Shown: in pieces, positions 1-12,800 of the stretch | Layout of the letters: each line of letters opens with the position of its first letter | Position numbering within the stretch: the stretch's first letter is position 1 | From: Laguncularia racemosa | Lineage: Eukaryota; Streptophyta; Magnoliopsida; Myrtales; Combretaceae | Assembly: GCA_037954665.1 (NCBI GenBank) | Contig: JBBMOL010000013.1 | Location: 6,758,001 to 6,822,000 of the forward strand | Direction of reading: 5' to 3' | DNA: 64,000 bases | Notes under the pieces: generated by a model | Told to the model about the DNA's origin: nothing | The model's input: only the letters and a program-made list of their open reading frames with translations | The model's database searches: none | Position numbers and translations under genes: made by a program

Positions 1-1251
1 ATGCTTGAATGTATTATTGTGCTCTTCACGAAAATTCAACTTGTTTTGTTGTAAAATGCAAGTTTGATCCAAATTGTTTATCTAAAATCATCAAAAATAT
101 GTTTTCACATGAGATTTGAAATAATTACATTTTTATGTACAAATTTACTTTAAGAGTTGAATTCTACAAATTATTTTGTCAAAATCATAACAAATTTCCT
201 CTAACATGTGATTAAAGATTTGGATCAAAGTTCTTTTAGAAAATGAGCTTAACATTCATAGGATGGTTAATAATGTTAAAATGTGTTCATAGTAATTAGT
301 AGACTTAAAAGTAGTAACATATGGGCTTAAGTAGTAATTAGTATTAATAAATAGTAATTGGATCTAAAAACTAATATAACTTAAAATCTAATTGGACCAA
401 GACATGAAAAAATAAAATAAAATAAAATAATTAGACTATATGAACTTAAATTTAGGTGACCCTTTAAGAGCCCCAATCGACTTTCAAATTAGTTCAATTG
501 AATTGCTCGATTCAAACCCTAAACCAATCCACCTTGGTGGGTTTTCAACTTAGATCAATTTATTAATTAATTAAAATACTAAATTAAATTAGTTCAAAAC
601 CAAGCCCCCTAAAGATTAATTGAATTTAAAATTATTCGTGATCAATTCAATCTTATCCTAAATCGGTTTACTACCTTGAACCAATTCCAATAAACAAGTT
701 GTTAAATTAATTAATTGATGAAATTAATTGAACTTATTGGAACTAGTAATTAAATAAATAATTAAGCTAAAATAGTGGATCGATTTAGTAATACTAAATA
801 GACCCATAAGCTTAATGGGTTTATACTTGGTATCATTTTAAGTCAAGCCATTAAGCCTAAATAGTAATTAATACTAAATAATTATACAATTAAACTTAAT
901 AGAAGTAAATCAATATACACTAATACTAATAAATAATATTTGTATTTTTAATTGCACATGAACTTCTAATTGAGTTGGATGAATCTTCTAATCGATGCTC
1001 GACTATGGCTCATGGATTACAGGTATGAGATAGTCTATGTGCTACATGTTGGATTTAAGATACTTAAAATGAACTAATATCTAAATTTGATCTAAGTATC
1101 TATAATGTTGCCTATGCATGTTCACATAACAGTTTACAAAGCTAGGATGATAAGGTAGTTAGATGCTTGAGCCACAAATGCGGTGTGACAAGTAGTCAAT
1201 AAAATTAGAACTTGCACAAAGTAGCTTTGCAAACGGAGAAAAGTCAATGGA
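1..1251. other. AT-rich intergenic DNA, no gene seen
   Basis: This stretch has no open reading frame with protein-like composition on either strand. It contains repeated short motifs built from TAATTAGTA and TAAATAGTAATT between about 290 and 900, and a short AAAAT tandem run near 408-430. It may be decayed transposon sequence, but I found no diagnostic ends. Confidence 0.5.
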
Positions 1252-1259
1252 ATGTTATA

Positions 1260-1789
1260 TAGGGCTGGCCCGCAAGGCTGGCAGGTCAGAAAAGTCGGCC
1301 GACCCCACCCCGCGGGCCAATGCGAGCTGGCCCGCGACGACCCGCGAAATTTTTTTTTGTGTATTATATAAAAAATTAAAAATAGAACATGTGGCCAGCG
1401 GCCAGCGGTTGTGGTGCGACGTCGAGCCAACTTTTCTTCCAACCACACCACAAGATTCCACTACAATGGACCAGCCGGCTCCCCTGCTAATTCCTTACGT
1501 TTCACTTCTTCACCAAGAGGGGGAGCGAGGAGCTCTTCTTAGAGAACGCATCATGACCTTCATCGCCGGAAAAACAAAAGGTACTAAAACCCATGAGAAC
1601 TGATATCAATGTAGTAAGCCAGATGTATGTACCAAAATCTGTTCTCATGAGTTGAGATGAGAAGAAGTAACACAATGGTAGGAAGCAAACAGCCTGGACA
1701 CTCCTAGCTCGCAGGTTGTGTTTCCCGACGGGTTGGCCCGCTGCTCGCGGGTCAAATTTTTTTTGCCCACCCCGCAATTACCACCCCTA
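1260..1789. mobile_element. Non-autonomous hAT-type element (MITE-like), complete with 8-bp TSD
   Basis: The left end reads TAGGGCTGGCCCGCAA and the right end, on the opposite strand, reads TAGGGGTGGTAATTG, so the termini share TAGGG(C/G)TGG. The element is flanked by an exact 8-bp direct repeat ATGTTATA at 1252-1259 and 1790-1797. An 8-bp duplication with ends of the (C/T)AGGG type is the signature of hAT transposition. The subterminal 80 bases on both sides are strikingly GC-rich, with repeated GGCCCGC and CGCGGG motifs, while the middle is ordinary. No transposase is encoded: the open frames inside are short, overlap on both strands and have no recognisable domain. The element depended on a transposase supplied from elsewhere. 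Confidence 0.85.
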
Positions 1790-1797
1790 ATGTTATA

Positions 1798-2979
1798 TAT
1801 GTTATTGAACTTATATAAGGCAATTAGATGGACTGTGGCCATTGTGGCAAGCTTAGCGTTTGGAATAAACACCCAACAAAACTACTTTATATCAATTGAT
1901 GGTTTAGTATTAGTTATGGTTTTAGTCACAGTACCTAAATATACTATAATAGTCCCTTATCACCTATTGAGTAGGGTCGAACCCTTTTCAACTCCCGGAA
2001 TATCCAAAACATAAGTACTTCTATGCTGCTTGTCTCACTTTAATTTAAATAATTTAATAAATCCGTGTTAATACATTGGAATTAGGTATGCATGACATAC
2101 AATTATGTGCTTGAAACTATTTTGGATTGAGTCCTTGTAACTCATTTTTTACTTTCCTTTTTCAAGTGTTGATAGGTTTATTGATATTAAATAAAATAAA
2201 TATGGATCGACTATTATTCCAAGGATTGAGATATCACTAGTTGAAAAGCTTCAACGATAATTGTTATTTTTTTTTTGTGTAAAAAGACTTTTAAATTTTG
2301 TAAACATTGCATATTATAAATTTTATAAAGATTTTATTTTTTTTAGTTAATATTAATAACCATTTTCAAAACTTTATGAATTTTCTAAAATATTTTTAAA
2401 TAACTAGGCCAGTGGATTACTACCCTTGTCCATGGGCAGGGGCGTAAAAAATGAATGCAATTGCATTGCAACCCGATCCGACAAGTAAAAGCTCAATTTT
2501 TTGTGAAGGGTTGCCGCACAGACCTACTATCATATGAGAGTCCATCCACTATTTTGGTGGTATTCATTTTTTTTCTTCAATAAATTCAATTCGATCAATA
2601 TGTTATATTTTTAGGATTTTTTTCCCTTTTTTTAGAACTTTACTAACATGTAGCACTATGATACTCGCATGCCAGTGCCACATGGCGTAAATAGTATTAA
2701 TGTATGCGAGTCGGGCAAAATGGATACATGTTGCAAGTTCGAAATAAAAGACCACCTGGTAAAGTTACGCGAGATAGTAAAGCACAAGCACTGGAGCCAG
2801 CAACGAAAGCTTCGGTTGGAGATTAATACGGTAATTGAAAAGTTCAAATATGTAGACGAATATTACCTATATTTCATGTGATAATAAAATTAGAAAGGAA
2901 AAAAAAAATAAAGTTACCCTGTAAAAAATATTACCCAAGATAGTGCCTAGTAGGATCCTACCCTCCCACCACTAAGCAA
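1798..2979. other. Intergenic DNA, no gene supported
   Basis: No coding feature could be supported. An open frame at 2669-2881 (70 codons) overlaps an antisense frame of similar length and has no recognisable motif, so I do not call it. Poly-T and poly-A runs at about 2262 and 2334 are the only low-complexity features. Confidence 0.4.
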
Positions 2980-3147
2980 ATGACTCGTGCATGGATGGCC
3001 GGCCATGAGCAACAAGCAGCATTGGACAAGCCCAATTATACGGCGGTTGAATTTGCTGGGGTTAGAAGGATGGAGGAATCGGTGGTAACAATGGCCGCTG
3101 AGCCCACTGGTATTGTAGATACCGGAGAGGCAAGAAGAAACAGCTAA
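2980..3147 (+). CDS. Possible small protein of 55 residues, unidentified
   Basis: The frame opens with ATG at 2980 and closes with TAA at 3145-3147. The composition (many Ala, Glu and Val, few AT-biased residues) is more protein-like than the surrounding AT-rich DNA, and a second Met sits at residue 6. No domain, signal peptide or membrane segment is visible. It lies about 750 bases beyond the stop codon of the glycerol-3-phosphate dehydrogenase gene and faces it tail to tail. It could equally be a chance frame or an exon remnant of a lost gene; I recognise no family. Confidence 0.2.
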   Translation: MTRAWMAGHEQQAALDKPNYTAVEFAGVRRMEESVVTMAAEPTGIVDTGEARRNS

Positions 3148-3890
3148 AAGCATTTTGAACATTTCATTCCATTCTCGAGTTATTTCTCGAATCACAATTT
3201 CAATTACCCAAATTAACGGTAGGTTTTAACTACCAGTTCTTTAGTCCAAGATTTAGATATTCATTCTATTTCATCCCATCGTTTCTCCTAGCAAATCACG
3301 ACTCAAATGTGACATCGATGCGGAGAAAATAGATTTTAAAAATAATTTCATCGTTTTAACCAACATAAATGGTCTAAACCGACGATTGCAATAACGTTAT
3401 AGATAGCAAATGATTGTATTTATCAATTAGATTTACATATGTGCCAAAAAGAGACTATTCAACGGCTCAAAGAAACCAGCCTAGGGACTTAAAGCTCTTC
3501 TAGTGTTTGACCTGCAATTGCTTCCAAAATACTCACCCCCAAAAGGGGCAACAAAGAAGTCCCAGCGGTCGTCCCCAGTCAAGGTCGATGTAGCTTGTAA
3601 GAATTATTATTTTGAATAAGTTATTCATTCATACAGGAAAAGTAACTGGAGTAAATTACAATTTTCAACTTTTGAATGACTCTCCACTAAGACGTTCTTC
3701 CACATTTACAAATGTAGTTCTGAATCATGCCGTATGGTTGAGGTTGGGGATTCGTGAAACATCTTTCCTTACCCCCAAAATATAAAACTGTGTGTTGGCA
3801 CGGACAGCATTGTTAGTGCTGGCTTTGGGCAGCTTAGCTGGGAGATAAGCCCCGATTCACTTCAATTATCGTGACAGGGGGACTCAGGTT
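3148..3890. other. Downstream flank / likely 3' untranslated region of the GLY1-type gene
   Basis: This stretch lies immediately beyond the TGA stop (3891-3893, minus strand) of the dehydrogenase gene. It holds no supported coding frame. The first few hundred bases next to 3890 are presumably the 3' untranslated region, but I could not fix a polyadenylation site. Confidence 0.4.
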
Positions 3891-6800
3891 TCACACTTCT
3901 TCGACCTACAACCAAAAGAAAAAAGGATGGAACATTTGACGAATAGCAGTTGTACTTTGAACTAAAAGAGAAGGATCATTTTACTTAGAGGTAAGTAAAT
4001 GGATAACCTGAGGAAGGTTCATAAGCTCAAAAACGGCTTTCTTTGGGGTCAGTTCGTTGTCAATAATCCTTGCAACAGCAGTGAGAACCGGCATCTTAAC
4101 GTTGTATTTATGTGCCAATGCAATCACAGCTCCAGCTGTCGATACACCTTCAGCTACCTAGAACATCGGTGGCTTAAAAATTACCACATAGTTGAAAATC
4201 TCTGCACATAAAAACCACGGTAAATAATTTAGTACTACCTGATTCATGGAATGTAATATATCGTCCAGCTTCTCCCCCGATCCAAGGCGAACTCCAACTG
4301 TTCTGTTTCTCGAAAGGTTCACAAAACATGTAAGCATTATGTCTCCAGTTCCAGATAGACCGGTTATAGTAGTCGGCTTTGCACCCATCTGACGAAATTT
4401 GAATAGGGAAAAAACCCCTCTGAGATTTCAAAGACCAATAAAGCAGGGCACACCAACATTAAAGGGACACTCAGGCAATCAGCAATACCAACTTCTAATG
4501 CCCAGTTATTATAATAGGATGATATAGAAGCCCTGTCTCAGTTTTTTTAATGGGATGGTGAGTTGGACTGCTCATCACAAGCCATCATGCATGATCCCAA
4601 GTGATATATCAATTGTTTCTCGTTACAGTTGAAACTTTCGAAATACAGTATGAACTTCATGCTACAACTAACATAATTCATGTCATCTGCAACGTAAGGA
4701 CAGTCATAAAAAATTTTAAATTGTTTCGGTTCTAACCTGTGATGGCCCTCAGTTTCGGGTTACTAATTATGGCTTGGACCAATCTCTTCTGATTTAAAAA
4801 GATTTTAAGTTGAGGCCAGGAATGTTAGTGGAAGTGACCCCGTAAAGTTTATTCTTTAAAATTAAGAATATAAATGAGTTAATTTTATTATAAATACTAG
4901 TTAAGAGTAGAAAATTCATGAAAACGAATCCCGAAATATAATGAGATATTAGAGATAAATTAATTAAAATGTAGACTGGTCATTTAATAAAACTATGATT
5001 TTAGTATGCTATGTCGTCATATATACGAACAATAGGTAATATAATATAGCATATGCTTTGTATTTTTTAATTGGGAAATATGAAGATATTCCATAAAGTG
5101 TAGTATTAATAAGGGAGAGGGAGATGATGGATAAACAAAGGAACAATTAAACCAAACAGGGGATGGCCTTCCAACTTGGTGGACGGCTGGAAACATATAG
5201 CATGCCAAATAGGGAAAAGAGGGGGGATAATCCTCATTATCTAGGAAAATATACTTAGGAAATGTCAGTATCGCCATGATTCTCTTGCAATTTTCCTCAT
5301 TCTCACCGGCTCTTAACCCTCCAAAAAATCCATCAAAACTCATTTATGCAAACACCAGGAACTTGCCAATAATCAGAATTAAAGAGGATTGAAGCTCAGT
5401 TAGGGAAAAATATCAAAGAAATAGGAGTTTAAAGCTAGGGGCGTTGGTTGTTGGGGTTGGGCAAGCTAGGCGTAATCTGCTGTGTTGTGGCTTTGTGGGT
5501 CGAAGTCTGAAACCGAGGGGACTCCGGCCGACATACCCCCGCAGGCCACTAGTGGCCGGAGCTCCGCGAACGCAAAACACCCATTTTTCGCCTGTAAGTT
5601 GCCAAAATTATTAAAAATATCAAACCTTCTTCAAGAATTATAAAACTTGGTATTCTGGGGTTATCTTAAGTGTGATTTAACGTGGTATTTTTAGTTTTGT
5701 AAAATTAATAGTGCATATATAGGGTCCTTCAGAAAAGCATTGTCCTGGAAAAATTCAACTTAATTTTAGAAATAGTAAATGATGTTCTTGATAAGTTTTG
5801 GTACGAAAGATCTTAATAAAATATAGTTTATGTGTATCAAAAGAATTTTTGAAATTTTTGAAGCTTACTAATTTTTATGAATTTTACGGTAAATCTGCTC
5901 TGTTCTGGAAGTTTAAAGAATAATTGGTTTTTTATGAAACTATTTGATGAATTTGATTTTTAATGACCCTTAGAGCTTGACGGTTGTATAAGGAAGGTCT
6001 GATTCTGATTTGGTATGTAAATTTGATTAATTACGTAAATTTAGCTAATTTTGAGCAAGTTAGAGGATAATTATGTAATTTAGTAAATTATTAAAACTAA
6101 GTTCAATCGACAATTTGAAGTTCAAGTTCAAGTACATATATTTTTATAGTGTTACAGTAATTTTTACAAAATTAAACGGGGTCATTTGCTATTTCTTTCA
6201 AAATTAGAGGTAATATAACCCATAATCGTAGTAGCAACCCAATTATGTTGCATTTTAGATTACAAGTGATTATTTTTGGTATGTTGTTTCAATATCATAA
6301 GTAATCCGTGATAGGGTTGTGGGGGCTGATGTGGCAAGGCGGGACATTTAAATAGTGGGCATTTTGGAGGGAAAAGCAATTAGAAAAATATCTGAACATT
6401 TTCTGTTAGCATTTCGTTTCAGAGAGTCTCTCTTTGGCTGAGCTCTAGCTCAGGTACTCCTCTGTTTCTCTTCTGGTTTGTGTGATTGTTGTGTTGCTTA
6501 CAGTAAGCGAGAATTCTCTAGTCCTAGTTTATTGCTTAGTGTGATTGTTCTACTTGCGGGTCTTGTCAATTGTTTCCATTGTCGGGAAACCACGACAGAA
6601 ACTGCTTCGTAGCATCACCATAATCTGAGACTTGCGCCATGACTCGGATGAAAGCACGAGTGGAGGTTCTGCAGAAAAATGTAGAGGATATCCATAGTGA
6701 GGTGGCTGAGATTCAACATCAGCTAGCTTCCATGGACACAGAGCAGAAATCGATGTTAGGCAAAGTCACAATGATGCAAGGTAAAATGGATCGAATGCAG

Positions 6801-9800
6801 AAATTGCTAGAGGACATCTGGTCAGGTTGGAATATGGGAGCCAATTCTGATGAGAGCTCGAATATGGTGAAGGACCGTGGAAAATGTCCGGAAGGTGCAG
6901 GTCATATGGAAATTAATTCTGATCTCTAGAACGACGAAAATTGGGATGCGGATATGGATGAGGAGTATCGGTTGAACACGTCTAGGCTAGTACTTTCGTT
7001 GTTCAATGGTTGATCCATTGAACTGGTTACTCTTGGCGGATCAGTATTTTGCAGTCCAACGCATGGTCGTTACATCCATTGGTTTCGCATACTTCAACAT
7101 CGAGAACTCCACCTACACTAGTAGAAACTAAAGATTGAAATGAGTCAGCGATATGGAGGACAGATGGCCTCCAATCCGTTCAAGAGCCTTTCTCAGCTCT
7201 GGCAAGGGGGGTCGGTATTCCAATATATTAAAGACTTTGAGTCATTGATGTCTCAAGCTCCGACTATGCCTAAGATCAGTAGCTAGGCTATTTTATGGTT
7301 GGATTGCGAGAGCTATTCAAACAAGGGCAGATACGTTTTCTCCTCCGACACTCGAATGAGCCATGGAATTGGCTTTGAAAATTGAAAAAGAATTTGAGAA
7401 CAGCATTTTTGTAGCATCAGATCACATGAATGGAGGGCAAGTCGAAGTTCGACCGAATTATTCCAGATCAAATCCTCCTACCAGGTTCTCATACCAGGGA
7501 TATTCCGTTCCACCTGCTTTACTAGTGATTTCTGTTCAATGAGGTCCACAGTTTTCAGGAGAGGAGGAGATGAGAATGAAGGGAAATTTGTTTATGACGG
7601 CTGGTGAGAATGTTACTATGCCATGAAAATCTGAGACGTCTGGTGGTGTTGTGTCTCAAGTGGCATCTCGTTCGGGTACAATTAAGGAAGGAAGCCGACA
7701 TTCTCATGAACAACAGCAACTCTCTCATGCCGAATGCTTGGACAAGAAGGCTAAGGGATTGTGCTTTTTAAGTGTGATCAACCCTTTAGCTGTTGATGTT
7801 GGAGGAGCAGGCCATTGAAGGGGACAACTGGGAAGAGTTGCAAGCAGAAGAGAATGAATCTGAGAGGCGTTCGATGGTGTCCTTATCTCTTATGGCAATG
7901 CAAGGGTTCAATGATCCTTGTACAATGAAAATGCAAGGTACACTTAAATAGTGGAGCGAGTCACAATTTTATTTCTAAAGCCTTGGTGATGCATCTTAGG
8001 TTGCCTATGGAGGATACTCGAATTTTTCAAGTCACTCTCAGAGATATACATAATATTGAATCTCATGGGTTTTGTATTAATTTGAAGATAAGAGTAGGAG
8101 ACTATGAAGCAGAGGTGGACTGTTATGTGATGAAGTCAAGGGGAGTTGATGTGATATTAAGGATGGCATGGTTGAGGACTTTCGAAGAGGTGTGTGTGGA
8201 TTGGAAAAAGATGATGATAAAAGTAGTTGGTTTGGGAAAAGAATATATATGTTGCAAGGTGATATGTAGATTTCCCATTTCGTTTAAATCTTTGCAAAAA
8301 TTGGATGACAAGGATGAGTGTAACCTGCTGTGGGTGCTGGACAAACAAGATCCTGCTGTGTTATGTTCTAAAGACAGCCGGGTGGAAGCTCTTTTGACTG
8401 AATATGAGGATGTGTTTAAGGAACCCAGGGGTCTTCCTCCTTCTCGAGCCATGGATCATCAAATTCCACTGAAGGAAGGCCAAGGACCAGTTAATGATCA
8501 GCCATAACGGTACACTTATGTGCAGAAGAATGAGATTGAAAATTAGTCCAAGATATGTCGTTGAATGGAATCATTAGGCCAAGCACTAGCCCATTTTCTA
8601 GCCCGGTAATTTTTGTGAAGAAGAAGGATGGTTCTTGGAGGTTTTGTGTGGATTACAGGCCGTTGAATGAGTTAATAATTCCTGATAAATTCCTAATCCT
8701 ATTATCAATGAATTGTTAGATGAACTATTTGGAGCTAGTATTTTTGCCAAGATTGATCTTAGGGTTAGGTATCATCAAATTCAAATAGCAACTAAGGATG
8801 TGTATAAGACAGCTTTTCAAACTCACCATAGGCATTATGAATGTCTTGTAATGCCATTTGGTTTAACCAATGCAATTGCAACTTTTCAAGCGATGAGGAA
8901 TGACATATTTCGGCCTTTCTTACGATAGTTTGTGTTGGTATTCTTTTATGATATTCTAGTGTATAGTGCTAATTTGGATTCTCATCAACAAGTGTTGGAG
9001 ATATAGCAACAACATCATCTTTATGTTAACAAGAAGAAATGTCAATTTGGTCAAGAGGCTTTAAAGTATCTTGGGCATGTAATTTCTGTTAAGGGAGTTG
9101 AGATGGATCCTACCAAGATCCAATCTGTTCTTGCTTGGCTGAGACCTACTACACTCAAAGGTCTTCGTCGTTTCTTGGGATTATCAGGATATTACTGGAA
9201 GTTCATTAAGGATTAAGGAAAGATTGCGAAACCGTTGACGGATTTGTTGAAGAAAAATGGTTTTGAGTGGTCGAAAGGGGCTGAGATTGCTTTTACTTGA
9301 TTGAAGAATGCTTTGGCATCAGCTCCTGTTCTTGCCATGTCAAGCTTTTCTCAACCCTTTATTGTGGAATGCGATGCATTGGGGCATGGGTTGGGAGCTG
9401 TCCTACAATAGAAAAATCGTCCTATTGCTTATTTTAGCAAAGCTCTTTCAAAGACAACTCTTGCTAAGTCGACTTATGAGAAAGAACTCATGGCCCTTGT
9501 GTTAGCTATACAACACTAGAGACCTCATTTGCTAGGGAGGAAATTTGTAGTTAAGATAGATCAAAGAAGTCTAAAGTACTTGCTTCAACAATGTATCACT
9601 ACCAGGGATCAACAAAATTGGCTTTCCAAATTGCTTGGGCATGATTTTGATGTGCAGTATCGTAGTGGGCATGAGAATAAGGCTGCTGATGCACTTTCTA
9701 GGATGTTTGACAATTTGGAGTTAACATCAATTTTAGGTCCTATATGGACTGATCTGGCCAAGATTAAAGCTTCCATTGAGCATGATTCTGTTCTGGCTCC

Positions 9801-12800
9801 AAAATTCCAGCAGTTGCGTGAAGGGGGATCCGCTGAGCCGGGCTTTTAGTTGGTGAATGATATCTTGTATTATCATGGTCGATCGGTAGTTCCAGCTCAA
9901 TCCATGTGACCACAATTTTTTTTGCATGAGTTTTACTGTTCTTCGGTTGGGGGGTCATGCAGGGTTTCTCAGAACTTATAAGCGCATTGCATCTAATGTT
10001 TTATTGGATTGGGTTGAAGAAAGATGTTGCGGAGTTTGTAGCGGCATGTACTGTTTGTCAATGCCAGAAATGTCAAACTTTGACTCCTGCTAGTCTTCTT
10101 TGTCCTTTACCAATACCGGATGCAATTTGAGAGCATATTTCAATGGATTTTGTGGGGGGACTACCTCGATCTAAAGGATTTGATGTGGTATTGGTAGTGG
10201 TGGATTGATTGTCAAAATATGGTCATTTTCTTCCTACTAAACACCCCTATACAGCTAAGAGTGTTACGGAGTTATTTGTTCGAGAAGTGGTTTGATTACA
10301 TGACATGCCCAAGACTATTGTGAGTGATCGCAATCCAACCTTTGTGAGTAAGTTTTGGGTGGAATTATTTCGATTGCAAGGGACTTTACTCCACTTTAGT
10401 ACGGCCTATCATCCCGAAACAAATGGTCAAACCAAGGTCTTGAATAGGTGTTTGGAATGTTATCTTCGGTGTTTTACTTGTAATCAACCTAAATAGTGGG
10501 CGGTTTGACTACCATGGACGGAATTTCACTATAATACTTCCTATCACACTACTTCTAAGATGTCTTCTTTTGAGGTTGTTTTTGAGAGACAACCTCCAAT
10601 CATTAGTTCTTTTGTGGATTGAGAAGTACAACATGATGGTCTTCGTGAAGCATTATGGACTTGTGATGCTATTCTTTTTCAGCTCAAGCAGAATTTAGCT
10701 CATACCCAATCCATGTATTGTAGTAACGCAAATAAACATCATCAACATGTGGAATTTTCGATGAGCAATTGGGTTCTCTTGAAGCTACGTCCTTCATTGC
10801 AACATCGAGTTTCTACCAAATCTTCCTCCTAGCTTTCTCCTCATTTCTTTAGGCTTTTTCAAATCATAGAGCGCATTAGCAAGGTGGCTTATAAATTATG
10901 CCTACCTTCTCACTGCTGCATTTATCCAATTTTTCATCTCTCTCTTCTTAAGAGAGCAGTGGGTACATTTACTACCATTCCTGATTTTCCAACAGATTTG
11001 TTTGAGGATGCCAAGGTGTTAGAGCATTTGTCGGTGTCTATATTGGGAAGACGATATAGGCTTGATAGGTCTATGAAGGTGCCTCAATTGTTGGTACAAG
11101 GGCAAGACCAATCTTCTCATGATGCAACTTGGATGGATACATCCGCCTTCCAATTGCAATTTCCAGATTTTGTCCTTGAGGACAAGGACAATGTTTCGGA
11201 AGAGGCAATTGATATGATCCCACGTGTTGGTGCTCCTCTGGTGAATGTGTATAGGAGGAGAGGTGCAGAGGGGTAGCTTGGGGTGGTGTGTTCATTGTGT
11301 GTTGCGTAGTGTTGTATAGTGTTGTATGTATTGTGTAGGGGCTGTGGGTGGTGTGTTATATGTTATGTGTAGGTGTTCTGTGGTGTGTGGTGGTGTGATT
11401 CTGTTGTATTCTGTGTGTGGCGTGTGGTGTTGTCTATGTGTGTTATATGTTAGTGTGTGATATATGGTGTTAGGGTTAGGTTGACTGGGGACGTCTGTTA
11501 GGAGTAGTAGGGGTTTTCTGTGTAGGACAAGTGGTGATCTGTGATAGGGTTGTGGGGGCTGATGTGGCAAGGCTGGGACATTTAAATAGTGGGCATTTTG
11601 GAGGGAAAGTAGTTAGGAAAATATCTAGACATTTTCTGTTAGCATTTGGTTTCGGAGAGTCTCTCTCTGGCTAAGCTCTAGCTTAGGTACTCTGTTTCTC
11701 TTCCAGTCTGTGTGATTGTTGTGTTGCTTACAGTAAACGAGAATTCTTTAGTCCTAGTTTACTGCTTAGTGTGATTGTTCTACTTGTGGGTCTTATCATG
11801 GACCGATTTGGTTCCCATCGTAATTAAATAGTACTTTTCATAAGGATCGTAATGATATGAAGTTTGTTAGAAATGGATAAGAAATGAAAAAGTTATGACA
11901 ATCAGTATGAAAGTGGAAAATAGCGATAATAAGCTATAGTGTAATTATACTACGGTTAGTATATCCTGACTTATTGAAATGCGGTTAGGGGTGATTACTT
12001 TATGTACATAATGAATACATTAGATTAATTATAATTTTATAAGGCCACAGGAATTCTCACAGGAATAATTGAATTGATTTACTACTTATTGTATATTCTA
12101 TGGATAATGAAGTTGTATAATGGATCAATAGATAAATTTTGCTTGATAAGAGTAATAACAAATGGCTAGTGAATGGTGTAAGAGTTTGTCAGCTTAGTAT
12201 GAGATAGGGAAAGAGCGATAGACGGTTGATTGTTGGACAAATTGAACTCTAAATGGATAGTATTCAAGAGCAATAGTACTAGGTTTGGGTGTTATACTAA
12301 ATATTTGTGGATTCCTAACTTGTCGAAATGCAATTAGGTGATTCTATTCACACTGGGTGATTTCTAGGGAGTGTTATTGTTTGGTTTATTGGTGCAATTT
12401 CTAAGTGAGTTCTTAACTTGACTAGTTGTGGTGCGAATAACTGAGAATGTAAACTATTCACTTGATAACTACTGAACCCTGTACAATCACTTATCGTGAT
12501 TGTTGCAGGAGGATTCTAAAATTTATCTTTAGTGCTACTGTACTGTGATGTTGTTTGTGAATGATTCTTGAGTAAGGGGTGAGGGTTGATCTCTTTTGAG
12601 CTTAATTGTTGCTTGTAATGTGGCTATGTTTTAAATGTCCATGATGGTGCTAGTTTATTGATTGAATCAAGTTTTTATGGTGTGTCGCATGGCTTGGTAT
12701 TAGGCAAAACCTTGAACGTTAAACAGTCACATATTATGCTTTGCTTGGCATATAATGGTTGGATAGTAACTAATGACCCTTGATGTACTAATCTAAAATA

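Larger units (their letters stand above)
6309..11798 (+). mobile_element. Decayed Ty3/gypsy (chromovirus-like) LTR retrotransposon in GLY1 intron 6
   Basis: Two direct repeats of about 260 bases, both starting TGATAGGGTTGTGG and ending in TCA, flank 5 kb of gag-pol-like sequence. The domain order protease, reverse transcriptase, RNase H, integrase is that of Ty3/gypsy. A C-terminal stretch ending in a QFPDF-type motif near 11150-11190 resembles the tail of chromoviral integrases. The LTRs differ at roughly twenty positions by eye, including small indels, so the insertion is old. Many stop codons break both genes. No clear target duplication was found: the five bases before the left LTR are ATCCG and those after the right LTR are TGGAC. 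No standard initiator tRNA-Met primer site follows the left LTR. The element lies antisense to the host gene. Confidence 0.88.

Noticed and set aside
1134..1777. Several overlapping open frames of 68-118 codons
   Set aside because: They lie on both strands of the GC-rich hAT MITE; the open frames result from its base composition.
6301..11803. Target site duplication of the gypsy element in GLY1 intron 6
   Set aside because: ATCCG before the left LTR and TGGAC after the right LTR do not match, and shifting the ends by a few bases does not help.
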